From positions 1-64,000 of the forward strand of contig JAPOZT010000011.1 in assembly GCA_026705925.1 (NCBI GenBank): a stretch of DNA of 64,000 nt, in the 5' to 3' direction. Position 1 is the first letter of the stretch. Each line of letters opens with the position of its first letter. Below the pieces are notes generated by a model. It made no database searches, was not told where the DNA came from, and saw only the letters and a list, made by a program, of their open reading frames with translations. Of this stretch, positions 56,635 through 64,000 are shown in pieces. The position numbers and the translations under genes are program-made. This DNA comes from Gemmatimonadota bacterium (GTDB lineage Bacteria; JAAXHH01).

Positions 56635-57021
56635 ATGTACGATCCCCCCATCCGGGCAGCATAGTGAAGCGACAGTGCCTCGACCCGCTTGGCCTTTCCA
56701 TAACGAGAGCGGCTCAAGGATTAGGTATTACGCGTAAAGAGCTGTCTGATCTGGTTAATGAAAAAAACCGGGGTCTCGGTTGAAATGGCCTTCCGCCTGT
56801 CAAAGGCGTTTGGCTCGAGTCCCGAAACGTGGCTCGGTATGCAGATGGCATTGATTTGTGGCGGGTACGAGACAGCGCGGATCGCATATCAGTTGAGCGA
56901 TTCACGTCGGTCCAGTTGGGACAGTCTTGACCCAATCCACGTGGCTGATGTACTCCCCGTTCTGGTGTCGACCAATTTCCGCAAACAGAACGGCGACCGA
57001 GTCCGGCCTAGATATACCTAA
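56635..57021 (+). pseudogene. higA: Frameshifted HigA-type antitoxin gene
   Basis: Three frames join into one HigA-like protein. The ATG at 56635 reads MYDPP; after a C-run (six Cs at 56644-56649) the frame shifts to [17 protein letters not shown] and [13 protein letters not shown]; after an A-run (seven As near 56760) it returns to the first frame with [16 protein letters not shown] and SPETWLGMQMA. The HPG start, helix-turn-helix and WLxxQ motif are characteristic. One C too few and one A too many would explain it, through real decay or base-calling error. The C-terminal 40 residues (from SDSRRSSWD) are not typical. Follows the toxin remnant by 77 bases and overlaps the convergent gene end. 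Confidence 0.75.
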
Positions 57022-58309
57022 CCCAGCCTTTGGGCCGGCGGGCTTTTAATCGGCGGAACCACAGGCACACCGGATAGAGCAGGATCAGCACCCCCAGGGC
57101 GGCCAGGTAGGCGGTGCCCAGTCCTTGCTGCATGAACATGCCCAGGGCCAGCCCGCTGAAGATCAGGATGTGCATGTGAATCAGGTAGAAGAAGAAGGCG
57201 GTCTGGCCGAACACCAGCAGGGGATTCCGGTTTCGGATCGGACTTTTCAGGTTGCGCTGGTACCGGAAGAAACCGGACAGGATCAGGGCCATCAGGCCCA
57301 GCTCCAGCAGTGCGAAGGTCAGGCTTGGCGGGTATTTGTTGACATAGAGCCACTGCACCAGGGAAAAATCCTCGCGCAAGAGCAGCATGTTGCCATATCC
57401 GTTCCAAGCGCGGAACAGCACAAAAAGGCCCAGTGCAAGAAGTCCAGAAATGACCAGCAGGCGCTCTACCGACATCAAGGACCGAGGCGCCCCGGCGGAC
57501 GCCCTGGCGGGCGCGCCGGCAGGTGCTTCGATGGGCGCCGCTCCGGTCAAGCCACCCGAGACACCGGGCGACGGCGGCGGGGCGAATGATTGCTGCACCA
57601 GGTAACGTCCCAGCAACCAGCCCAGGATCATCATCCCCAGCCAGGGCACAAAGGGATACTGCACCCACAGGGGTATGGGGCCGATCTTGACAAGCAGTCC
57701 CGGATGAAAAAACGGATTGAAAATGCTCATCCAGCCCAGGTTGCGGACCTGGGCGGCCGCCTCGTTCATCGCTTCCTGATCGAATTCCCCGTCCGGTACC
57801 GGCATGTTCGTCACCTCGCGAATCATGTCGGCCGTAATTCCGCCCAGATGCATGATGCCCCAGAACACGGCTTCGTACAGGAAAAGGATCGAAAGCGCGG
57901 TAATCAGCAGCGTGCGGGTGGACAGGCGCCGCAGGGGGATCATGCAGATCAGGCCCATGGCGATGGCGAACAGGACCATGAGACTGAATGGAGACCACCA
58001 CAGCAGTTCGAAGGCAAGGATGACGAGCGCCCGCTTGAACAGGTGCACATCCAGGTCGCGGTCGCGGGCCCCGGCAAGACGGCGCCGCTCGAAACTCAGC
58101 GCTAGCGCGGTCCCGGCCAGGAAGACGAAGGTCGGCGCGCACAGGTGGGTGATCCAGCGCGTAAAGAACTGGGCGGCGGGGAGCGCGGACCCCGGCTCAT
58201 GGGCGTACCACGAATCGTCACCGAGCCGGCCGCCGTTGTACGCCAGGCTGGCGTGGTCGACGGCCATCAGGACCATGACGAGTCCGCGCATCCAGTCAAT
58301 GGCCGCCAA
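57008..58309 (-). CDS. DUF1624/heparan-alpha-glucosaminide N-acetyltransferase-like membrane protein
   Basis: 433 residues from a TTG start (no ATG or GTG in the open stretch upstream, and a weak Shine-Dalgarno). About ten membrane helices. It opens AAIDWMRGLVMVLMAVDHASL, the DxxRGL...D(H/N) signature of this acyltransferase superfamily, followed by RWITHLCAPTFVFLAGTALAL. A Pro/Ala/Gly-rich cytoplasmic loop (about 246-280, APPPSPGVSGG to AGAPARASAG) is inserted between helices. Probably transfers acyl groups to a cell-surface sugar; donor and acceptor unknown. Convergent with the higA remnant. Confidence 0.78.
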   Translation of the reverse strand: MAAIDWMRGLVMVLMAVDHASLAYNGGRLGDDSWYAHEPGSALPAAQFFTRWITHLCAPTFVFLAGTALALSFERRRLAGARDRDLDVHLFKRALVILAFELLWWSPFSLMVLFAIAMGLICMIPLRRLSTRTLLITALSILFLYEAVFWGIMHLGGITADMIREVTNMPVPDGEFDQEAMNEAAAQVRNLGWMSIFNPFFHPGLLVKIGPIPLWVQYPFVPWLGMMILGWLLGRYLVQQSFAPPPSPGVSGGLTGAAPIEAPAGAPARASAGAPRSLMSVERLLVISGLLALGLFVLFRAWNGYGNMLLLREDFSLVQWLYVNKYPPSLTFALLELGLMALILSGFFRYQRNLKSPIRNRNPLLVFGQTAFFFYLIHMHILIFSGLALGMFMQQGLGTAYLAALGVLILLYPVCLWFRRLKARRPKGWVRYI

Positions 58310-58401
58310 GCGGCTGGCGTCTGTGATCGGCGGTGTTCCGGCATCCCCAGCGACTGGTACCGATTGGCTATTCGAGATTTCCTAACTCCCTGATCGATTT
58401 T

Positions 58402-58414
58402 GTGTAAATTACAC
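58402..58414. promoter_or_regulatory. Perfect 13-base palindrome before the decarboxylase start
   Basis: GTGTAA-A-TTACAC ends three bases before the ATG at 58418, at the place where a Shine-Dalgarno would be. No Shine-Dalgarno is visible, so this could be an operator on a short or leaderless transcript. Confidence 0.5.
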
Positions 58415-58417
58415 GTT

Positions 58418-59584
58418 ATGACTACGAGACCCGCATTCCCCGACCCGGTTACCGATTCTGCCGTGCTCGACGAACAGAGCACGGCAAGGCTGGATGCGCT
58501 CTACGAGCGACTGACTTCCCTCAGAAAAGTATCCATCGGCTATCCGTGCAATCACCGGTTCGATTTCGCCCCGCTCTACCGCTTCATGGAGTTTGCCGTC
58601 AACAATCTGGGCGATCCGTTCTCAGGCAGCAACTTTCGCATGAACACCCACGACTTCGAACGCGAGGTGATCATGACCTTTGCCCGCCTTACGGGGATCG
58701 GTAGCGAAGATTGCTGGGGTTACGTGACCAACGGCGGGACGGAGGGAAACATGTACGGCCTCTATCTCGCCCGGGAGATCTATCCGGATGGCATCGTCTA
58801 TTTCTCCGAGGATACGCATTACAGCGTCAGCAAGATACTCAGGCTGCAACATACGCGCAACATTATGATCCGAAGCGGTCATACTGGTGAAATGGACTAC
58901 CGGGACCTGGAGGAGAGCATACGGATCCACCGCGACGTGCCGCCTATCGTGTTCGCCAACGCAGGAACCACGATGACCGGCGCTATCGACCGGTTGGACC
59001 GCATTCGGGAAGTCCTGGAAAGACAGTGCACGCCGAACGCGTACATCCATGTCGACGCGGCATTCTCGGGTATGATCCTGCCCTTCGTGGACGATCCGCC
59101 GCCCTGGCACTTCGGCGATGGCGCCGACAGCATCTCCATTTCAGGGCACAAGATGATCGGCTCTCCCCTGCCGTGCGGCGTGGCCATGGTACGGAAGACG
59201 CACATGGAACGAATATCCCGTTCGGTTGAATACGTGGGCGCGCTCGATACCACCATAAGCGGATCCAGAAACGCGATTACGCCCCTGATGCTCTGGTATG
59301 CGCTGCGCCTGCACGGCGACGACGGGTTCCGAGACCTGGTCGGCGAGTCCTTTCAAAAAGCGGCCTATGCGGAGAAGGCGCTGAACGAAATCGGCGTGAA
59401 GGCCTGGCGTAATCCATACTCGGTCACGGTCGTCTTTCCCCGCCCGCCGAAAGCCATCATGGACAAATGGGTGCTTGCCGGTTCCGGCGACATTGCGCAC
59501 CTCATTGCCTTGCCCGGTGTTTCCTGGGATACGCTCGAGGAATTCATCGACGATATGCAGCGAGAAACCGAGAAAACGGCATGA
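58418..59584 (+). CDS. hdc: PLP-dependent histidine decarboxylase-like enzyme
   Basis: 388 residues from the ATG at 58418 (a TTG at 58400 lies inside the palindrome region). Group II PLP decarboxylase. Lys245 in SISGHKMIGSP is the PLP lysine, Asp213 in IHVDAAFSG pairs with the ring nitrogen and His134 in EDTHYSVSK stacks on it. GYPCNHRFDF near 41 and VTNGGTEGNMYG near 103 follow the short bacterial histidine decarboxylase form (Morganella type) rather than glutamate decarboxylase. Product would be histamine, but serine decarboxylases are close relatives. Overlaps the ACT-domain gene by four bases. Confidence 0.82.
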   Translation: MTTRPAFPDPVTDSAVLDEQSTARLDALYERLTSLRKVSIGYPCNHRFDFAPLYRFMEFAVNNLGDPFSGSNFRMNTHDFEREVIMTFARLTGIGSEDCWGYVTNGGTEGNMYGLYLAREIYPDGIVYFSEDTHYSVSKILRLQHTRNIMIRSGHTGEMDYRDLEESIRIHRDVPPIVFANAGTTMTGAIDRLDRIREVLERQCTPNAYIHVDAAFSGMILPFVDDPPPWHFGDGADSISISGHKMIGSPLPCGVAMVRKTHMERISRSVEYVGALDTTISGSRNAITPLMLWYALRLHGDDGFRDLVGESFQKAAYAEKALNEIGVKAWRNPYSVTVVFPRPPKAIMDKWVLAGSGDIAHLIALPGVSWDTLEEFIDDMQRETEKTA

Positions 59585-59985
59585 ATGAAATCATCATTCC
59601 GGTAAAAGAACCTCCCGGCACCCTGGCGGCCGTCTCCGAATCGCTCGCCCGTGCCCGGATCAACATCGAATTCATAGAGGCCCGCGTGGTGGGAGAGAGC
59701 GGCATCATCGTATTGCGCGTGGACCGCTATGACGCGGCGCTCAGGATACTGAGGGACGCGGGGTACCGCGCGGTTACCGAGGATGCCCTTGTGCTCGACC
59801 TGGAAAACCGGCCCGGTGCGCTGGCGGAGGTGGCACGGCGCCTGGCGGACGCCAGGATCGGCATCCGCAGCCTCCGGATCGTCGAACGGGCCGGCGAGCG
59901 AAGTCTGGTAGCGCTGGTCGCGGATGATCCGGACGCCGCCCGGCGGATACTCGCCGCGGAGCTTGTGGGTGGGGGTGGGACCTGA
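59581..59985 (+). CDS. Tandem ACT-domain protein
   Basis: 134 residues: two ACT domains of about 65 residues. The first begins IPVKEPPGTLAAVSESLARARINIEFIEA and the second DLENRPGALAEVARRLADARIGIRSLRI; both have the PGxLAxV...LAxAxI ligand-binding pattern. ACT domains bind amino acids and control partner enzymes. The ATG overlaps the decarboxylase stop (ATGA), so it may sense an amino acid to control that enzyme. Real start is 59581, not the longer frame reading back into the decarboxylase gene. Confidence 0.85.
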   Translation: MNEIIIPVKEPPGTLAAVSESLARARINIEFIEARVVGESGIIVLRVDRYDAALRILRDAGYRAVTEDALVLDLENRPGALAEVARRLADARIGIRSLRIVERAGERSLVALVADDPDAARRILAAELVGGGGT

Positions 59986-60005
59986 ATAAAGGAACTAGCT
60001 AAAGC

Positions 60006-61355
60006 CTACAGCAGGGACATGTAGGTTTTCAGTTCGTAGTCGGTGACCTGGGACCGGTAGCGCTCCCACTCTTCCTGCTTGTTCTCGATCAGCTTGTCGA
60101 AGACCTCTTCGCCGAGACAATTCACCAGCAGCTCGCTTCCTTCCGCCAGCTTGATCGCCTCGTTCAGGTCTTTGGGCAGGGACTGTATGCCCAGCTTCCG
60201 GCGTTCCTCCTGCGACATGCTGGAAAGGTCGACCTCCGCCGGCGGGCCGAGTTCGTACCCGTTTTCGATGCCCGCCAGGCCCGCGGAGAGGATGACGGCA
60301 AAGGCCAGGTAGGGGTTGCAGGATGGATCGGGGGCGCGGTATTCCACGCGCATGGCTTCATGTTTCGAGGGGTTGTAGGTGGGCAGCCGGATCATGTCCG
60401 CCCGGTTGTGCAACGCCCATGAGACGAAGAGCGGCGCCTCGTAGCCGGCGATGAGCCGCTTGTACGAGTTGACCCATTGGTTCGTGACCAACATGGTCTC
60501 GGGCGCGTGGCGCATCAGCCCGGCGACGAAGGACCGGCCCGTATCCGACAGGTGGTACTCCATGCCTTCGTCGAAGAAGGCGTTTTGGTCGCCGCGGAAA
60601 AGCGATAGGTGTATGTGCATCCCGCTTCCGTTGTGGCCGGCGTGGGGTTTGGGCATGAAGGTGGCGTACACGTTGTGCCTGAGGGCCACTTCCTTCACCA
60701 CGAGGCGGTAGGCCATCGTATAGTCCGCCATGGTCATGGCGTCGGTATACCGCAGGGAGATCTCGCTCTGGCTGGGACCGCCCTCGTGGTGGCTGAACTC
60801 GACGCCGATACCGATCTCTTCGAGGGCCATCACGGTGTCGCGACGCAGGTCCGTCGCCCAGTCCAGGGGAGTGAGGTCGAAGTAGCCGCCCTGGTCGAGG
60901 GGCTGGGGCGGTCCTTCGCTGGACTTCAGGTAGTAGTATTCCAGTTCGGGCTGGACGTAGAAGGTGAACCCGTGCTCTGCCGCGCGATGGAGGCTTCTTC
61001 TCAGGATCTGGCGGGGGTCGCCCTCGTAGGACTTTGCACCGTCGGGTTCGAGGATATCGCAGAACATGCTGCCCACGGCGCTCTTCCGGGCGTCAGGGCG
61101 CCACGGCAGGATCTGGAACGTGCTGGGATCCGGCATGGCGATCATGTCCTCCTCGCTGTGCCGGATGAATCCCTCGATGGACGAGCCGTCGAAGACCTCG
61201 CCGTCCGCCAGGGCGTCTTCCAGTTCCTCCACGGTGATGGAAAAACTCTTCAGAAAACCCAGAATGTCCGTAAACCACAACTGGATGATCTTGACGTTGT
61301 GTTCCTGGGCCGTGTGGAGGACGTAATCCTTCGCCGCATCCGATGTGTCGTTCAT
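60006..61355 (-). CDS. glnA: Glutamine synthetase type I (alpha-like)
   Basis: 449 residues. Makes glutamine from glutamate, ammonia and ATP. FDGSSIEGFIRHSEEDM (about 55-71) is the N-terminal latch; NGSGMHIHLSLF near 243 and VEYRAPDPSCNPYLAFAVILSAGLAG near 335 carry metal and substrate residues. Length of about 450 and lack of the adenylylation Tyr block (here VDLSSMSQEERRKLGIQSLP) point to the GSI-alpha group, which is feedback-controlled rather than adenylylated. Arg65 matches the position of the feedback Arg in Bacillus enzymes. A tiny basic ORF lies 28 bases upstream on the same strand. Confidence 0.94.
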   Translation of the reverse strand: MNDTSDAAKDYVLHTAQEHNVKIIQLWFTDILGFLKSFSITVEELEDALADGEVFDGSSIEGFIRHSEEDMIAMPDPSTFQILPWRPDARKSAVGSMFCDILEPDGAKSYEGDPRQILRRSLHRAAEHGFTFYVQPELEYYYLKSSEGPPQPLDQGGYFDLTPLDWATDLRRDTVMALEEIGIGVEFSHHEGGPSQSEISLRYTDAMTMADYTMAYRLVVKEVALRHNVYATFMPKPHAGHNGSGMHIHLSLFRGDQNAFFDEGMEYHLSDTGRSFVAGLMRHAPETMLVTNQWVNSYKRLIAGYEAPLFVSWALHNRADMIRLPTYNPSKHEAMRVEYRAPDPSCNPYLAFAVILSAGLAGIENGYELGPPAEVDLSSMSQEERRKLGIQSLPKDLNEAIKLAEGSELLVNCLGEEVFDKLIENKQEEWERYRSQVTDYELKTYMSLL

Positions 61356-61383
61356 GCTTCACCTGTCGGGGATCACGGACTGG

Positions 61384-61494
61384 CTACTTCGACGGCTTTA
61401 CCTTTCGCTTTCTCTTCATATCGCGGATCGCGGCCTTGCGCCTCTGCTCCTTGCGGAACCGCTGTCTCCGGAGTTCCTTCTGGCGTTCGCGCAT
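61384..61494 (-). CDS. 36-residue highly basic peptide upstream of glnA
   Basis: The ATG at 61494 has GGGAG six bases upstream; the peptide runs MRERQKELRRQRFRKEQRRK and ends KRKRKVKPSK. I count 19 Lys/Arg and 4 acidic residues in 36. Predicted to be helical and disordered in isolation. Stop is 28 bases before glnA, so both are likely on one transcript. Small basic proteins that bind glutamine synthetase are known in cyanobacteria (IF7/IF17), but sequence similarity is not claimed. Could also be a ribosome- or nucleic acid-binding micro-protein. A longer frame to 61593 has no support. Confidence 0.5.
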   Translation of the reverse strand: MRERQKELRRQRFRKEQRRKAAIRDMKRKRKVKPSK

Positions 61495-61633
61495 ACCTGC
61501 TCCCTGGTGCGTGTCCGGCGCCTGGGTCCGGACGGTTGCTTTGGACTCCCGGCGACCCGGATCGAGGCATTCGGCGGTGAGCCTTGACTGCACAGATGTT
61601 GTCAGATTGTCATTGATTGCAGCTTCAAGGACG

Positions 61634-61639
61634 ATTATA
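61634..61639 (-). promoter_or_regulatory. Perfect -10 hexamer upstream of the micro-ORF/glnA
   Basis: Minus-strand TATAAT (61639-61634), about 140 bases before the micro-ORF start. No good -35 at 17 bases, which may mean an activator-dependent promoter. Confidence 0.35.
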
Positions 61640-61724
61640 CAATCTAATCCGGGCTGCCTGTCCGGGCAATCAGTTTCTCTGACGCTAAATACCCCGTGAA
61701 ATCGTCTTCTGATTGGAGGCTTGC

Positions 61725-62711
61725 GTGAGCCAGGTACGTCTTCTGTCGAGATCGGATATGGCTTCCGTCCTCACCATGCCGGATGTCATCGACGCCGTGG
61801 AAGAGGGTTTTCGGTCCGCGGGGGAGAAAGACGACGTTCCCGTCCGCCTGCCGGTTCACGTAGCGGACCGGCCCTCCGTCGCGCTCTTCATGCCGGCCTA
61901 CCTTGCCGGATCGCATACGCTGGGCGCCAAGGTCGTTTCCGCGTTCCACGACAATCCTGCCAGGGGCCTCCCGATGATCACGGGATTCTACGTGCTGTGC
62001 GACGCGGAGACCGGGCGGCTCATCGCCCTGATGGACGCCACTTTCCTCACCGGCATACGTACGGCGGCGGCGTCCGCGGTGGCCACGAAGTACCTGGCGC
62101 GCAAGGATGCCAGGGTACTGGGCATCATCGGGACGGGCGTCCAGGGACGGTTCCACGTGGACGCGATCCTGGCGGTCCGCCCCATCGAACGGATCGTCGT
62201 ATACAACCGGACGCCCGAGCGGGGGCACGCACTCGCCGATGACCTTGCATCCCGGGGGATATCCTGCCGCGTGGCGGAAACTGCCGCCGAATGCGCGGCC
62301 GAAGCGGATGTGCTGGCGGCCTGCACGTCCAGCAAGTCGCCCCTCTTCGACGGCGGCCTGGTTCGTCCCGGGACCCACGTGAACGCCGTAGGCGTCTTCA
62401 CCGCCGACTCGCAGGAACTGGACGCCGGGTTGATCAAGCGGGCCCGCGTTTTCGTCGATACCTACGAAGGCGCTTTCGAGGAAGCGGGCGACATCATCGT
62501 TCCCCTGCGGGCGGGCGACATCTCCAGGGACCACATCCGCGCGGAACTGACCGAACTGGTGACCGGCAGGAAGGAAGGACGGACCAGCGACGGAGAGATC
62601 ACCGTGTTCAAATCCGTGGGTTACGCCATGGAAGACGCGGTTACCGCACGGCTGGCCTATGAACGGGCGGCGGATTCGGGGGTCGGCGCCACCTTCGACC
62701 TGGAAGCATGA
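61725..62711 (+). CDS. Ornithine cyclodeaminase / mu-crystallin family protein
   Basis: 328 residues from a GTG at 61725 with GGAGG six bases before it; the TTG at 61713 overlaps that signal. NAD-binding loop LGIIGTGVQGRFHVDAIL near 130, preceded by the family block GRLIALMDATFLTGIRTAAASAVATKYLA. KVVSAFHDNPARGLPMI near 67 carries the conserved substrate Lys region. Family members include ornithine cyclodeaminase, alanine dehydrogenase and ketimine reductases, so the substrate cannot be named. The stop overlaps the next gene by four bases. Confidence 0.87.
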   Translation: MSQVRLLSRSDMASVLTMPDVIDAVEEGFRSAGEKDDVPVRLPVHVADRPSVALFMPAYLAGSHTLGAKVVSAFHDNPARGLPMITGFYVLCDAETGRLIALMDATFLTGIRTAAASAVATKYLARKDARVLGIIGTGVQGRFHVDAILAVRPIERIVVYNRTPERGHALADDLASRGISCRVAETAAECAAEADVLAACTSSKSPLFDGGLVRPGTHVNAVGVFTADSQELDAGLIKRARVFVDTYEGAFEEAGDIIVPLRAGDISRDHIRAELTELVTGRKEGRTSDGEITVFKSVGYAMEDAVTARLAYERAADSGVGATFDLEA

Positions 62712-63760
62712 AGCGCGTTTTGATCATCCGATCGGGCGCGGTCGGGGACCTGATCCTTACGCTCCCCGTGCTCTCCGCGTTGAAGAAGCGCTACAGCGGC
62801 CTGTCCATCGACATGATGGGCGATCCGGTCCGGCTGAACCTGTTCAAGACCTGCGGTTACGTGGACGACGTGCTGCCGGTGGACGGTCGGGACTTTACCT
62901 CGCTGTTCGGACCGGGCGGACCGGCCGGCGCACCCTCGGGCTCTGTGCCGCGAAAGCCGGCCGACGGTTCCGTTCCGCGGAAGCTGCCCGACCATTTGAT
63001 TCGGCGCCTGCGATCCTACGACTTAATACTCTCCTATCTGCCCGATCCCGACGGCGTGTTCGCGGAGAACCTCCAAATGTTTGCGTCCGGCCCGGTGCTG
63101 ACCGGGCAATTCAGGCCCCCCGACGGCAGCAGGATCCACATGACCCGGGTGCTGACGGATGCGCTTAAGCCCCTCGGAATCGACGCTTCAGTCGATCCGC
63201 CCCGGGTGGACGTTCCAGTGGGCGCTGCCCCGGACGACTTGAGGAGATTGGAAAACGAACAAAGGCTGGTCGCCATCCATCCCGGCAGCGGTGGCGTGGC
63301 GAAATGCTGGCCGGCGGAAAACTACGGGGCACTGATCGACCAGTTGGCCGAATCGGGCTTCAGGCCGATGATCACCTTCGGCCCGGCGGACGACCTGGTC
63401 CGTCGCCGCCTGCTACCCTTGATCGAAACCCGCGATGTCCTGGTTTTTGAGGGCCGGTCCCTCGTGGAAGTGGCCGCCCTGTATGCCCGGTGCCGGGCGA
63501 TGATCGGCAACGATTCGGGCATGACCCACCTGGCCGCGGCCGCAGGCACACCGGTCATCGCGATGTTCGGACCTACCGATCCGGCCGTCTGGGGTCCGAG
63601 AGGGAAAGAAGTTCGTATACTGTGGGGGACCGATGTGTTCGAAGGAGACGTGGACGGCATGAACCGGCAAGGGGTGTTCCATCCGCGTAGTCTCGACGAC
63701 ATCGAAGCGATGAGACCGTTTCGAATCCTGGCGGGACTCTGTGCAGCCGCCGGCGCGTAA
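62708..63760 (+). CDS. Glycosyltransferase family 9 (heptosyltransferase-like)
   Basis: 350 residues. GT-B fold enzyme of the ADP-heptose:LPS type. The start MKRVLIIRSGAVGDLILTLPVLSALKKRY, HPGSGGVAKCWPAENY near 200, and the donor-binding IGNDSGMTHLAAAAGTPVIAMFGPTDP near 262-290 are classic. This supports a Gram-negative envelope with LPS-like sugar. A loop insertion around 80-95 contains a repeated GSVPRKxxD motif (GSVPRKPADGSVPRKLPD), probably a small duplication. ATG overlaps the preceding stop. Confidence 0.88.
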   Translation: MKRVLIIRSGAVGDLILTLPVLSALKKRYSGLSIDMMGDPVRLNLFKTCGYVDDVLPVDGRDFTSLFGPGGPAGAPSGSVPRKPADGSVPRKLPDHLIRRLRSYDLILSYLPDPDGVFAENLQMFASGPVLTGQFRPPDGSRIHMTRVLTDALKPLGIDASVDPPRVDVPVGAAPDDLRRLENEQRLVAIHPGSGGVAKCWPAENYGALIDQLAESGFRPMITFGPADDLVRRRLLPLIETRDVLVFEGRSLVEVAALYARCRAMIGNDSGMTHLAAAAGTPVIAMFGPTDPAVWGPRGKEVRILWGTDVFEGDVDGMNRQGVFHPRSLDDIEAMRPFRILAGLCAAAGA

Positions 63761-63868
63761 CGCAATTAGATTCAAGAGATGGGCGTGGTTTCATGTAAAT
63801 ACCTATAATCTGGTATATTGGAATCGATGAAGTGTTGAAGGCGCTTGACAGGACTTCAAGGGCATACT

Positions 63869-64000
63869 ATGTTCGCCGACATGCGACCAGACTGGTTGAC
63901 GCTACAGCGTTGGGCCGCGGTTTTCGCCGTCGCTCTCTTCGTGATCTCGGCGACGCCCCATGATCACGACCACGATGACGAATGCGTAAGCGGTACCTGT
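63869..64000 (+). CDS. Start of a His/Asp-rich secreted or membrane protein (cut by right edge)
   Basis: 44 codons from an ATG with AAGGG upstream. A signal or membrane segment (WAAVFAVALFVISATP) is followed by HDHDHDDECVSGTC, which looks like a metal-binding stretch. The remainder lies outside the window. Not enough to assign a family. Confidence 0.5.
   Translation, partial: MFADMRPDWLTLQRWAAVFAVALFVISATPHDHDHDDECVSGTC

Noticed and set aside
56635-57021. Programmed frameshift in higA
   Set aside because: The two homopolymer sites lack a downstream structure or slippery heptamer of a known type, and the toxin also has a stop codon, so decay or sequencing error is simpler.

Overview
The window is a GC-rich bacterial chromosome segment with short gaps and many 1-4 base gene overlaps. 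Its gene set is bacillithiol synthesis (bshC-bshB-bshA), a complete alternative complex III (actABCDEF) joined to a caa3-type oxygen reductase, a tungsten-type aldehyde oxidoreductase operon, type I glutamine synthetase, a phytanoyl-CoA dioxygenase-like oxygenase and two DUF6785-type membrane proteins. This suggests an aerobically respiring, Gram-negative-type member of a little-cultured lineage (FCB/Latescibacterota-like is my guess; low confidence). I see no rRNA, tRNA, prophage, insertion sequence or CRISPR array.

Layout. 1-6,110 (minus): a huge M28-peptidase-like/FtsX permease fusion, cut by the left edge, and a DUF6785 membrane protein. 6,346-12,348 (plus): an RND/MMPL exporter translationally coupled to the three bacillithiol genes. 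12,371-14,874 (minus): a second DUF6785 protein and a rhodanese. 14,875-17,139: repeat-rich spacer, NAD-dependent epimerase, PhyH-like oxygenase. 17,279-22,048: a family of secreted DUF4097 beta-solenoid proteins (three intact genes and one pseudogene) built of about 18-residue repeats; the pseudogene is fused to a second copy of the 3' end of the PhyH gene. 22,107-28,183: threonine dehydratase-like enzyme, TroA/BtuF-like binding protein, a seven-copy 19-bp repeat array, a DUF5916 outer-membrane-type protein and a small beta-barrel protein. 28,266-33,996 (minus): AorABC-like operon with two catalytic paralogues. 34,352-41,947: GYD protein, three methyltransferases, a P-loop kinase, a secreted rhodanese, a secreted Cache protein, a 2-hydroxyacid dehydrogenase and a ferredoxin:thioredoxin reductase-type catalytic subunit.

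42,347-55,041 is the respiratory supercluster: complex III-like quinol oxidase, a small membrane protein, a SCO copper chaperone and caa3 oxidase subunits II, I, III and IV. Electrons would pass from quinol through ActB/ActA/ActE to the cytochrome c domain of subunit II and on to oxygen. 55,165-57,021 is visibly more A/T-rich and looks like accessory DNA: a lipoprotein trypsin-like protease with a collagen-like stalk, then a decayed higBA toxin-antitoxin pair. 57,008-64,000 holds a membrane acyltransferase-like protein, a PLP histidine decarboxylase overlapping an ACT-domain gene, glnA preceded by a 36-residue highly basic ORF, an ornithine cyclodeaminase-like enzyme, a family 9 glycosyltransferase and the start of a His-rich secreted or membrane protein.

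The points most worth following are the DUF4097 solenoid locus with its chimeric pseudogene, the peptidase-like/permease fusion that appears to have lost its metal ligands, the 19-bp operator-like array, the duplicated AOR catalytic subunit, the collagen-stalked protease and the basic micro-ORF next to glnA.
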